From Chondrus crispus (taxonomy: Eukaryota > Rhodophyta > Florideophyceae > Gigartinales > Gigartinaceae), in contig NW_005178973.1 in the NCBI RefSeq assembly GCF_000350225.1, positions 62,001-126,000 of the forward strand: 64,000 nucleotides of DNA, read 5' to 3'. Under the pieces are notes generated by a model. It worked only from the letters and a program-made list of their open reading frames with translations, searched no databases and was not told where the DNA came from. This document shows positions 52,765 to 63,664 of this stretch, one piece after another. The position numbers and the translations under genes are program-made. Every line of letters starts with the position of its first letter. The stretch's first letter is position 1.

Positions 52765-52985
52765 AAAGTGGTCTCCCGACCTAGAATGTTTTGTGTACAG
52801 GAGACCTGATCAAGAATTTTGTCTACGACAAGGAAGTGGGTCTGGGTACGGAGTCTCTTTTTTATTTTTGTTCGTATCTCTTTTTAGGTTCGTTCGCTAC
52901 GCCGAACGATATCAACAAGCGCACCCGGGGACGTCGGTCCCGGGGCGAGTAGAAGCGGATTGGCACGGGCGTCGAGGATCCCGAG
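52765..52985 (+). mobile_element. element B: primer site and gag start only
   Basis: It carries the same primer-binding segment as element C (TGGTCTCCCGACC) and about 26 codons matching C's gag opening (STSAPGDVGPG), with the gag ATG changed to ATA. It ends where LTR3 begins, so element C inserted into B's gag. Confidence 0.85.
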
Positions 52986-54038
52986 TGTAGTGCAATACGC
53001 ACCTGGAAAGGGGGGTGAAAAGAAAGGAAAACATTTGGAGATGAAAAGTAGTCCGGGTTTGGGGGACACACGTGTGAATAATTGCACAGTTTTAATTTTT
53101 AATTATTTCATTTTATTTAGTTAATTAGTTGGCATTAATTTTGCTGACACTAGATTAGATCTAGGATCTAGTGCCGCGAGCTACTGCACTGGCTCCGGCG
53201 GGGCGATATATACCTTAGCCCTCTGACGACCAAGTCAGTAAAGGTAACCCGAGTTGCCGGAGATGAATGTCGCCTTGGTCGAAGTCCGTCTCTACCAAGA
53301 CGCTCCCTTTTACCTAAGCCTACGGCATCCTCTATCGCTCGGGGTTCCCTTTTCTCTTTCTTTTACTTCCCTATCCTTTTCTATCTCTAATTCTACCTAT
53401 TTTTCCCTTATCTTGTGTTGGTGCCATCGGCCTCGGTTGCGACCGAACCGGTGTAGGTGTTTCGAGCCATTGGGCGGCACAGTTGACGTAGCGCTGCTAC
53501 TGTGACCCATTTTCCGACGGAGACTGTGGCAACGACGTCTCCCTCGAAGGGCTCCGTCGTATTACGAGCCAGTGTTGGTACCATCGGTGTCGGTTGCGAC
53601 CGAACCGATGTAGGTGTTTCGAGCCATCGGGCGGCACAGTTGACGTAGCGCTGCTACTTTCATTTCATCCAGTCGGTCTGCGTTGCGGCGCCCCCGTCGA
53701 AGGCCTTGTCGCGTTACAAGGTGTCGAAGAAGCTCAACGAGCATTAGCCTTACAACCCAGTGGAACCGGGGTACCTACGTACGCGCCCCACCCCACACTC
53801 GTCGAGCAATTCTCTTCGCAAGTCTCTACCACACCGATCCCGGGCCGGGCTATTTCTCTGTGCCCCCCCCCCCATCAGGGATCCGAGCTACTACGAGTCG
53901 CAAGCTCGTTTAAACGGAGAAGGGAGAGTCGGACACTCCGTAGCGCTGTGCTATCGGCAGTTCTTCTTTTTGTTGCTGTTGTTGTTTTTGCTGGACCATC
54001 GGACCGCAGTCTCTGCCCGACAGGCGCATTGCACTACA
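52986..54038 (+). repeat. LTR3: 5' LTR of gypsy element C
   Basis: It begins TGTAGTGCAAT, ends ATTGCACTACA and is 1,053 bp. It has TATATA followed by the conserved GTCAGTAAAGGTAACC block and two repeat copies about 157 bp apart (53415, 53572). It is very similar to LTR1. Confidence 0.93.
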
Positions 54039-54042
54039 AAAG

Positions 54043-54055
54043 TGGTCTCCCGACC
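54043..54055 (+). other. primer-binding site of element C
   Basis: TGGTCTCCCGACC lies four bases after LTR3. The leading TGG is complementary to the CCA end of a tRNA; which tRNA is not determined. The same sequence follows LTR2. Confidence 0.6.
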
Positions 54056-54204
54056 TAGAATTGCGTACAGGAGACCCGACCTAGAAACTGCGTAAGCTGA
54101 AACGGACTACAGGAGTTTTCTCTGCGATGTAAGTTTATTCAGGTGCTGTAGCGTTTTCTATTTTTTTCTTTGCGTTAAGTTAGGTTCTTTTTTTGAAACG
54201 AACC

Positions 54205-56511
54205 ATGTCGACAAGCGCACCCGGGGACGTCGGTCCCGGGGCGAGTAGGAGCGGATCGGCAAGGGCGTCGAGGGTCCCGCGAGGTCCTCGCACCCGAAGC
54301 CAGGCCAATACGGCCACGGATCCCGAAGGTCAAGAATCCCCGACGGGGATTGAAGCCGACAAGGATAACCTATCCTACAGGTTCGAGAAGATGGGCGAGG
54401 AAATTCGCCAAGAGATGACGAAAAATCTCGAGGCTGAATTAGCCCTCGTCCGGAAGCAACTGGAGTTGCAAGCATCCGAGTTCCTCGCCGTTTTGGGAGA
54501 GCTGTCGGCTCGAGTGGATCTCGTCGAGAAGGAGCGAGGAGATGCGACCGACAGTCTGGAGCCGGAGGTCCTAGCCTCGTTGAAAATTTCGGTCAAGGAC
54601 GCGAGGCGCGACGCGAATCAAGCCTTGGAGTCCTTAGGAAGATTTAGAACAAGCATCGATGACCGATTCGATCGCGCCGCGCAACGTCTCAAGGACCTCG
54701 AGCAGGCCGCGGTTCAAGCTCCGCAAGGATCGGACGACGAGCCGCTCCCCTCGGGTAGAGAGGGCGACCGTCGGTCGAAGAAGGACAAACCCGCTCGGCA
54801 GCGGAGTTCCAAGTCGAAGCCCTCGAAGAAGGACAATCGACGTGCAAGAAAGGGTCACTGTAGTGACGATCCGGAGAACCGCGACTCACAGTCGGAGTCG
54901 CTGGGTCCCTCCGAAGATGGTAACGGCGGTTCGTCGAACCATTCGGGCGATTCCGAACGCCGTTCAGAAGACGGAAACGGAATTTCGTCAAGCAAGAAAA
55001 TTTCCTCCAGACGAGGCGGAGTCACTTCGTCCGCCTCGCGGAGAGACAAGGACGCGGAGCCCGAAGATGTCGCAACGCGGCGCGGGCCGCGATGGGAGGA
55101 GTTGGAGGAGCTGAATTTGACCAACTACCTCTTCAAGAAGTTACTTTCGTACCGCACGTACCGCTTGCGGAACCCGCAGACATATTTGTCAAGTTCCCGG
55201 CGGACCGCCGTGCGAAAAATCAGGAGAGATATTCTGCCTAAGGTGAAGAAGGACAACACGTTCACAGGAGAGGACGGGGTCCTTGTGTTGGATTTTTTGG
55301 CAAAATTAGTTCAGGAGTTCGATACTCAAGAAATGAACGAAGGGCAAGCGATCCGCCTGTTGCCTGAATTTTTAAGCGGCGTCGCCTTGAGACAGTACAC
55401 TTCGGTGTCTCAGACGGCCGGGGTCCAGCACGGAAAGATATCCGTTTGGCCAGAGGCCGTACAGTGGTTGTTGAGGAGTTTCGCAACCGACGAGGCGATT
55501 CGTCAAGCTGTGCTCGCATTGCGAGAAGTTCAGCAAAGACCGTCTGAAGACGAGATGGAATTTTATATCCGTCTGACGGACGCAAGCAATCGATGTGGAA
55601 ACGTATATTCGATGGAAGAACAAATGACGATGTTTATTGAAGGACTCGATTCGAGTATCAAGCCGATGGTATCTCAATACCGACAAGACAATCGGGACGT
55701 TTCGTTTTTGAGACTAGTTAATTACGCGAAGGCGCATGGCTCAGCGAGCCGCGCTAAGGACAAGAAGACTAAGAAGGTCACGATTCAGACGCCGTCGACA
55801 ATTAGGGCGGGTAAGACGCCGAGGGCTTCTTATCCCGGTCGCAAAAGTCACGCCGCAGTCCATTTAGCCGAGTCCCTGTCCGCGTCAGATGAGCGCGGTG
55901 CGTATGGAAGGAGCGAAAGTCACTACGAAGGAGCGTTAGTAGCCGAAGGCGAGTTCATTGAGCCATCGGAGGGCTACGGACACGAGGACTACGGGGACAG
56001 CGGGTCGTCAACTTTACCGACGCCTGCATACACGACGGAGTCGTTTTCAGAGCCCACGGATCCCGTGATGATGTTTCGGGGGCGCGGCCACACGCCGGCG
56101 CCGTGCATTCCGATGGAAGACAAGGGTACGACGTTTCGAAGGCCAGGCTGGATGGGAAGGCCGCAACGTCAAGGAAGGCCGCCGGCCCGTGGAGGACCTA
56201 GGACGCCGTATCCCGTCAAGACGCACGGTCTGGTGTGCTATCATTGCTATGAAAAGAGGCACGCCGCGCCAACGTGCATTCTTTCCCTCCGGGAAATGCA
56301 CCAAGTTTTGGAAAATTATGAGGCGTTGTCTCCGATGGAGAGGTTAGGGATACCATCGACGAGTTACCTGAAGGTCAAAAATTGGTTTGATTCGAAGACG
56401 GCGAGCACGCCGAGTGTTTCAAGGCCGAGGTCGAACCAACCCTTCAGAGGGCCCACCGCGGGGCCCGCGCCGTCGGATGTGAGAAGGATCCCGCAGCGGC
56501 AGGAAAACTAG
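54205..56511 (+). CDS. element C gag
   Basis: An intact 768-codon frame from the ATG of MSTSAPGDVGPG. A charged N-terminal part (coiled-coil-like around 50-180) leads into a long Ser/Lys/Asp-rich linker. The capsid-like helical domain is around 310-510 (AIRLLPEFLSGVALRQY, EEQMTMFIEGLDSSIKPMV). A CCHC knuckle lies at 678-691 (CYHCYEKRHAAPTC). It ends RIPQRQEN, like element A's gag (NRQTKN). It is the only uninterrupted retroelement frame in the window. Confidence 0.9.
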   Translation: MSTSAPGDVGPGASRSGSARASRVPRGPRTRSQANTATDPEGQESPTGIEADKDNLSYRFEKMGEEIRQEMTKNLEAELALVRKQLELQASEFLAVLGELSARVDLVEKERGDATDSLEPEVLASLKISVKDARRDANQALESLGRFRTSIDDRFDRAAQRLKDLEQAAVQAPQGSDDEPLPSGREGDRRSKKDKPARQRSSKSKPSKKDNRRARKGHCSDDPENRDSQSESLGPSEDGNGGSSNHSGDSERRSEDGNGISSSKKISSRRGGVTSSASRRDKDAEPEDVATRRGPRWEELEELNLTNYLFKKLLSYRTYRLRNPQTYLSSSRRTAVRKIRRDILPKVKKDNTFTGEDGVLVLDFLAKLVQEFDTQEMNEGQAIRLLPEFLSGVALRQYTSVSQTAGVQHGKISVWPEAVQWLLRSFATDEAIRQAVLALREVQQRPSEDEMEFYIRLTDASNRCGNVYSMEEQMTMFIEGLDSSIKPMVSQYRQDNRDVSFLRLVNYAKAHGSASRAKDKKTKKVTIQTPSTIRAGKTPRASYPGRKSHAAVHLAESLSASDERGAYGRSESHYEGALVAEGEFIEPSEGYGHEDYGDSGSSTLPTPAYTTESFSEPTDPVMMFRGRGHTPAPCIPMEDKGTTFRRPGWMGRPQRQGRPPARGGPRTPYPVKTHGLVCYHCYEKRHAAPTCILSLREMHQVLENYEALSPMERLGIPSTSYLKVKNWFDSKTASTPSVSRPRSNQPFRGPTAGPAPSDVRRIPQRQEN

Positions 56512-59500
56512 AGAGGGGAATCTCGCATGAGTCGCGAGAGGCACAGGGTCGATGTACTGTGCCCGGGGCTCAGCCCCGTTCCCCGTCTCTAAAGGAAAAA
56601 TCAGGCCTCGAGGAGGAGGTTGTTGGATTGGTGGATAAGCCCAAAGGGCCAGCTCAGGTCAAGAAAATTTTGAGCCGAGCCCGAGATCATCCGCTGGAAG
56701 AAGTTCGAAGACCCTGGTACAGGGTTAAGCGAAGGGAGTGTCCCGAGAAGATTTTGGTTCTTGCGCGAAAAAACTACAAAGTTTACGCGGACATCGGACC
56801 CACAATTGGATTGATGAGCCGGGTGTTGTCCGTGTTGGACACAGATGCCGGACCGAATTTGGTTCGAAGGTCGGAACTTCCGGCAGGAATGGAAATGTTA
56901 GTGTCCTACGGACCGACCCAAGACATTGGCGACGCGAACAATAGGCCACTCCGGACTCTCGGCAAAATTGGAATGCCTGTGAGGCTTGGAAAATTTGTGG
57001 CCGCAGCCGAGTCTATTGTATGCGAAAAACTAGCAGTCCCGCTAATTCTAGGCGCGGACTACTGTGACCGGTTTGTGGAAGCAATTTATCCAAGGAAGAA
57101 AACGGTTGAGTTGGCGGATTTCTCGGAGGTCCCGATAGTTAGGCGGTTCTCGATGAGAAAAGGGAAGAAGAATCTCGTCCCGGGAGAGGACGAGAATGAT
57201 GGAAAGGGGGAGCGAATTTCCCCTAAGGTAAAAGTGGCAAGAGCCACAACTATCGAGCCAGGGACGCAACGCGTCGTGGAATGCACCTCGAAGAGGGCGG
57301 GCTTGGTTGTGGTTCAGCCGTAGTCGTCGTTGTACGAAAGGCACGGGTTGACGTGCACGAATGGTGTCGTTCAGGTTGAGCCTGACAGGCCATTTCGTTT
57401 ACTCGTTGCGAATTTTAGGACGTACCCTGTCAGGGTGCAAAAAGGCCAAGTGGTGGCAGAATTATTACCGCACCCGAGAGCCGCGCTCGAGAGCAAAACC
57501 ACCATTGGTGAAGTTCTCGGAATTCAAGAAAGGAAGAACAAAAATTTTCCTAATTCCGCCAAGACGCCTACGGGCGAGACAAGATGCGAACCGTCGGATC
57601 AAGCGCGCGAGAACCAGCCAGAAGAACGGTCTGCAGGGCTCTCCGCGTCGGCAGCTACGAAGCCGCAACGCACGATTGAGCCGCCACCGCCGGACGTGGA
57701 GGACCTCGACCTGAGCCACGTGCCGGAACGGCTGCGCGAGCGGTTCCGTTGGATGTTGAAGAAGTATTCAAGGATGTGGGATGGGACGCTTGGCGAAATT
57801 AATACCACCGTCCATCGGATCGAGTTGATCCCCGAGACTCGTCCCATCGCACAAGCCCCGTATCGGGCCGGTCCAAAGGCTCGGGAGGTTGAGGACGCAG
57901 AAGTACAGAAGATGTTAGAAGCAGGAGACATCGAACCGGCGCAGTCAGAATGGCCGTCGCCCGTTTTATTAGTGCCCAAGCCGGACGTTTCAATGCGTTT
58001 TTGCGTAGACTACTGCAGGTTAAACGCGGTGATGGTGAAGGACACGTAACCTTTGCCGTGCATGGACGAGTGTCTGGACTCGCTTGGTGACACCAAGGTT
58101 GTCTCCGCGTTGGACGCGATCTGGGGGTACTGGCAGATGCCAATTACCGAAAGCGACCGCGACAAAACCGCATTTTCGTGTCACTCAGGTTTGTACCGAT
58201 TCTCAAGAATGCCCTTCGGGCTTACCAACGCGCCAGCGACGTTTCAGAGAGCCATGGATATCCTGCTCTCTCCGTTCCGTTGGAAATGCTGTCTGGTATA
58301 TCTAGATGATATCATCATCTTCAGCAAATCCTGGGAGGAGCACGTCGTCCACGTTGAAGAAATACTGTCTGTATTGGAGAAGGCAGGTGTGACGCTCAAG
58401 CTTCGCAAGTGCAAAATTTTCGTTGAAAAGATCAAGTACCTGGGCCACGTCGTTCGGCCAGGTACGCTCGAAGTTGACGCCGCGCGAACCTCCGCATTGG
58501 AACAAGTGAGGCACCCTCAAACGCAGACACAGCTCAGAAGCTTCCTGGGACTTTGCAATGTCTACCGCAGGTTCATTCCGCATTATGCGAAATTTGCGCA
58601 TCCTCTAAACCAACTACTGAAGAAAGGACAACCGGTCCAGTTGGAAGGATTCGACGAACCGTGCGAAAAAGCTTTTCATAAGCTCAAAGACGCTATCTTG
58701 GCGCCACCGGTGTTGGCGCTGCCGAAGAAGGACCTACCATACTCGGTAGACACCGATGCAAGCGACTATCAAATCGGCGCTGCATTGTTTCAAACGCATC
58801 CGGATGCGCAACGTAAACCCATCCGGTTCTTTTCAAGAAGGTTAGCCGCAGCCGAGAGAAACTATTCTGTATCAGAAAAAGAATGTCTAGCGGTAATCTG
58901 GGCCGTACAGACTTTAAGACCATATCTATATGGCGAGCACTTCATTGTGCATACCGACCATGCCTCATTGAGGTGGTTGATGAACGTAACCGACCCCAGC
59001 GGCAGATTAATCCGATGGAGGCTCCGCCTTTCGGAATTTGATTTCGAAATCAAGTATAAGAAGGGCAAGGCTAACAGCCGAGCTGATGCCCTGTCAAGGT
59101 TACGGACCGCAGGAGAAACCGTCGACGAAATCGACGACGAAATCCCATGCTTTATGGCCGAACCGGCCGAGCGTACGGTGGAGGGACAAGGACAATTTTG
59201 ACGCGTTAGACGAAATCCTCGCTCTTGAGGGGGGGCCGCCTCTGATCGCCTCGATCACTTCCAAGCTGTCACTCCGGAGGAGCTCATTCGCGAGCAAGCC
59301 GTCGACCCCTTCTGCAACCGCATCAAGGAAGAAATGGAAGCTGGAAAGGTGAGAACGTTCAGCATGGAGACCGAGGAACTCGAAGGAACTCTATGCCGTA
59401 CCGCGGCGGAGTTTGTAAAAGTGGTGATACCACAATCGTTAAGGGACCGCGTCCTAGGGTTGAGCCACTACGCAAACTTGGCAGGCCACCCGGGAGGCAG

Positions 59501-60965
59501 GAAACTTTACAAGACATTGAGAATATATTTTTACTGGCCTACAATGGCCCTAGACTGCTACGCAGTCGCGAAGAATTGCGCCGCATGTGCGCGGGAAAGG
59601 GTGAAGTTAAGAAGAAACACGAAGGAAATGAAGCTGTTCACGCCCAAAGCTCCGCTGGAGTTTGTCGCCATCGACATCCTCGGCGAGCTAATTACAACTA
59701 GGCGAGGAAATCGTTATATTCTCGTGATCAGCGATCGATACTCGAAACTGGTACGAACCGTACCGTTGAAGAAGATATCAGCTGCGCACATCGCACAAGC
59801 CTTCGTTCACCATTGGGTATTCGTGTACGGAACGCCGGTCAAGCTGCTTTCCGACAATGGAACACAGTTCACGGCCCGGTTCTTTCAGAACGTCTGCCGA
59901 ATTCTCGGCATGCGCAATGTGTTCACGACTACGTACCACCCGCAAGCCAACGGCCAACTTGAGAGGTTTAACCGCACGCTGACTTCCGCGTTGCGAAAAT
60001 ATGTTGGAGAACATCCCAAGGACTGGGACCTATTTAGCGACGCTGTGACGTTCCCATACAACACGCAAGTTCATCGAACTACGAACATCGCGCCCTTTGA
60101 GCTGGTATTAGCTCGGGCCGCAAGAAGTCTCGCGCTACAAGCGCAACCCAAGTTGGAAAAATTTAGCTCGTCGCCGGCATACTATCTGAAATGGCAGTCG
60201 TGGTTGGAGAGCCTAATGCAGAGCGCTGATAGAAGTTTGCGAAAGGAACAAGCGCGGTACAAGCGAAATTTCGACTCAAGACTTCGCAAGCCGAAGTATG
60301 ATATCCCGGTAGGTTCGTATGTATTCGTCCGAAAGGAACAACGGACTGCAAGTGAACCCAAGCACAAGCTTGCTCAAGTCGCTACTGGACCCTATTCAGT
60401 GAAGAAGTCGGATCAGGATACCGTCGTTATTGCCATTGGCGATCAAGAAGAGTGAGTCTCGCGAGACCGGGTTGAACTAGCGCCAAGTCCGATGGATCTC
60501 GCGCCGGTAACCGGTCTACATCAAGCGCTGCAGCTCCTCGGAGGTGAAGGACGAAATAAAGAAGGAAGCGAAGTCAAGGACGGGGACACTTTCCCGGTGT
60601 GTGAACCGAACGCTACGAACGACGATCATGTCGCGGGGCCGATGTCATCAGCGGGAGCCGCGCCAGAGCTACGCGCGTCTAGACGTCCGGTACAAGTGGA
60701 GGAGTCGGAGGATCTTCAGAAGGGGGACGATGGCAACGTTGACACGACAAGGAGTACGGAAGACACAGAATATGTCATAGATCGGGTCGTCGACCACGGT
60801 TATCGAGACGGAAAATTAATTGTCAAGGCGCGGTGGTATGGGTATGATGTAGAGGACGCGACCAGGGAACCGGTCACACAAATACCTCGGAGCATAGTGG
60901 TGACCTACTTCCGGAGGAAAAGGCAATCCTTGTCCGCGCAAGTCGCACACGCGCAAGTCGGATAG
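56512..60965 (+). pseudogene. element C pol (protease, RT, RNase H, integrase, chromodomain)
   Basis: One frame carries nearly all of pol: protease (LSVLDTDAGPNLV, with DTD for DTG), reverse transcriptase (MRFCVDYCRLNAVMVKDT, YLDDIIIFS), RNase H (VDTDASDYQIGAALF, HTDHASL), integrase (HPGGRK, FVAIDILGEL, LLSDNGTQF, QANGQLERFN) and chromodomain (VKARWYGYDVEDATREP). In-frame stops are at 57321 (TAG), 58047 (TAA), 59199 (TGA) and 60453 (TGA, probably CGA to TGA before VSRDRVEL). Between about 59190 and 59235 the meaningful reading moves to another frame (NFDALDEILALEGG) and returns at a G7 run, so two compensating indels are likely. Not functional. Confidence 0.9.
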
Positions 60966-61025
60966 TCCTCGGGAGGAGAATTGCGAGTCAGAGCGGGAGT
61001 AGCCAGTCGCGACGCGAAGGAAGAA

Positions 61026-61791
61026 TGTAATCGGGAAAACCGAAGGGAGGATAAGGGGAGACGGAAAAAGGTAGGCAATTACGCCTTGAACCCATCGCAA
61101 GGAGGAAGCGATGCATGCCGCGTCGTTGAGAAATGGGGAATGTCACCTTACCTCCGGATGAGGTGTTACGCTCGCCTGAATGGCAACGCGTCATCGAAGC
61201 CCACACGTGAACTTAAGATTGAGAGCAGAAGTCCGCACGGACGGGGAGCGAAAATTATCCCAGAATTACTAGAGAAATACCGGAAGGGGATTGTCGAATG
61301 AACAGTACGAGAATTGAGCACCATTCCTCCCTCGAAATCCTAATCAAAATTGAGGATGGCCGCCCAAAATCGCCGGTTGCCCGCTCAGTTACTGTTGCTA
61401 GCCAGGGCTGACCGCACAAATATCGAAGTCAGATTGCGACCGGCGACTACCATTTGCGTAAGAAGCAGAACACGTCATTAGCCGGCGTCCCCGTCCAACT
61501 CGCTTTGCGGAGAGTTGACAAGGATTAGCAAGGCGCAACGCACGCTCGCCGGGCAGGAGGTGCCCTTTTTAGGGACGGGAGCAGTGTGGATTTAAGACTG
61601 ACCCCCGACCGCAGCGCAACCTGCGTTTATAGAGAGCCTCCAAGCGGAGCAGAGAGAGCAACGAGTAGGGTTGGGAACGAGAGATAGCCGGAGGAGTCGA
61701 CGTCCCAACGAGACGACACGGTTTACCGGACAGTTGCGAACGACAGGGCCACGACGCGTCTACTGACGATCAGCGTACTTACTAGTTTACA
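61026..61791 (+). repeat. candidate LTR of a different family
   Basis: It starts TGTAATCGGG directly after a purine-rich stretch (GAAGGAAGAA), 60 nt after the pol stop, and ends TAGTTTACA. A TATA-like TTTATAGAG is near 61625. It is unlike LTR3, so if it is the 3' LTR of this pol, then pol and LTR3 do not belong together. No target duplication is visible. Confidence 0.35.
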
Positions 61792-63664
61792 ACGTTAACC
61801 CCCCTTCTCTTCTCACTACCTCTTTTCATTGTTTCGGTTTTAGTTGGTTGTTTGTTTTTGTGCGCGTTTTTTTTGTTATGTTATGCTTATTTTGTTTGTC
61901 GTTGTCTAGGACACGACTTTGCATGGCGCAAGTCGATCAGTGAGTCTGCAACAACCAGACGAAGGCTAGTGCCATGAGAAAAGGAAGAAGGAACCGCTGC
62001 CGGTGCCTTGTCAAGACAAGTAAGCCCCGATGAGGGAGGAGATGCGAGGTACCGCCGGTCGATTCGACCAAGAGAAGACTGTATCCGACGGGAAATGCAC
62101 AGTGTGCACGAGACGGGAAAACTGAAAGGAGAGTCTGGAGGGAGACGAGCCCCACCCCCCGCGACAAGGGATACTGTTGATTGACGGGAAGGGATGATCA
62201 AAAGGGGACGCACCAGTCGCTGACAGAGCTCCGCAAGCCCCGATACAGAGGCTTGTCGAGCAGAAATAATTACTGACCGAGGCAAACCCGCGACAAGGTC
62301 AAGCATAGTCCCACCGCGACGTAGTCAACGAATCGTCGATTGCGACTAAATCTGACGCCCCTGTAGTACTTCTGGCATACGCCCGACGCACCCATCGATC
62401 CGTAGCGATGCCCTACTCTGTTTTCTGTTGTATTTTTTGCGTTCTCTTTTGTTTTGTTCACCTTTGAGGTCCAGAGGTACGACTGCGCCCTGTAGACGTC
62501 TATCAGCGGGTATATCGGGCAATAGAAGGAGAATACGGCCGCGTTACAAGGAAGAACGTCCTCCACGGCACATGGCAAGATGGGCTTGTCTGGGGAGCGA
62601 GAGACGTTATAGGGAGTCAAGAACAGCCATCACAGTGGCCTCAGGGAACGCTGCAGTAGCGTAGAAAGGACGAGACGACGCAGACAAAGGGGAAGGCGTG
62701 TCGGGTCGAGCTCATGAGGCGCTGCGTACTTAGAAAACGTGCAAACTGCACGCACAAGTCCGTACCCGCCGACACGCGAAGTTGCAAACAGGGAAAAGGG
62801 GAACACGATCGTCCCGTACGAGATGTCGAAAAAGGAGAGCGACGTTAACCGTCGACAACACTCACAAGCCAGAGGAGGGAGACCCTATTCCGTGCGATGA
62901 GACCGCGGATCGAGGGAGCACAGCCTAACTGAGGGGATGCCGAGAATACCGTCGGTTGCAGCAGACACTTACCCTCCTGTAGTTCTCTTAGCGCGCGCGC
63001 AACGCTCTCAACGATCACCGACGATCAGTTTTTTATCTTCGCTTTGCTATTCTTCTTTTTGTTTGTTATCTTTTATTATTTTGTTTTTTTAATGCCGAGG
63101 AAACGTCCCCGCACAGCGGAAGTCGGTCAGCAAGTGTGCGACGACTCAACAGAGGCCACTAAGGAGACGATGACCTTCAAGATCAATTATGCGTTTGGCA
63201 AGACTACGGATGATGCCACGCGTAGCGGGATTCCCGCACTTCAAAGCGAAGCTGAGGAGGAGCTGACGGATGAAGGAGATCCTTACTGTACGGCGAGAGT
63301 TTCAACGAAACGGCGAGAGCCAGGCAGAGAGGAAGTCGTCAGACAACGGGAAGAGTGGCAATAACCAGAAGCGCCATGATCGCGACGCACGGTACAGTAG
63401 TAATGAGGGAGCGCCATGGACAGGAGGTAATTTGCGGCGGTACGGGAAGGCTCTCTCTCATGATCGGTCCGATCAAGCTGTGTTTCATTCGGCTTCATAC
63501 TTCGGACGATCCAGCACCTTGGAGCGTTGATGGCCTTTGATGAAACCCGGGAAGGACCCGCGTGACGCTGTGTCACCGAGCTCCACGCCGTGGTTGAAGA
63601 AAAAGAATGGGAAAGGCGCGTGGGAGTCTGGGAAGTAGCACCGCGCGTGTGAAGAGGTCTACGA
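61792..63664. other. unassigned region, probably retroelement-derived
   Basis: Three T-rich stretches (about 61805-61900, 62410-62470, 63030-63090) precede short starts. The last leads into ATG 63092 (MPRKRPRTAEVGQQV ..., 90 codons), resembling the T-rich leader in front of element C's gag. No known domain is found. Confidence 0.4.
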
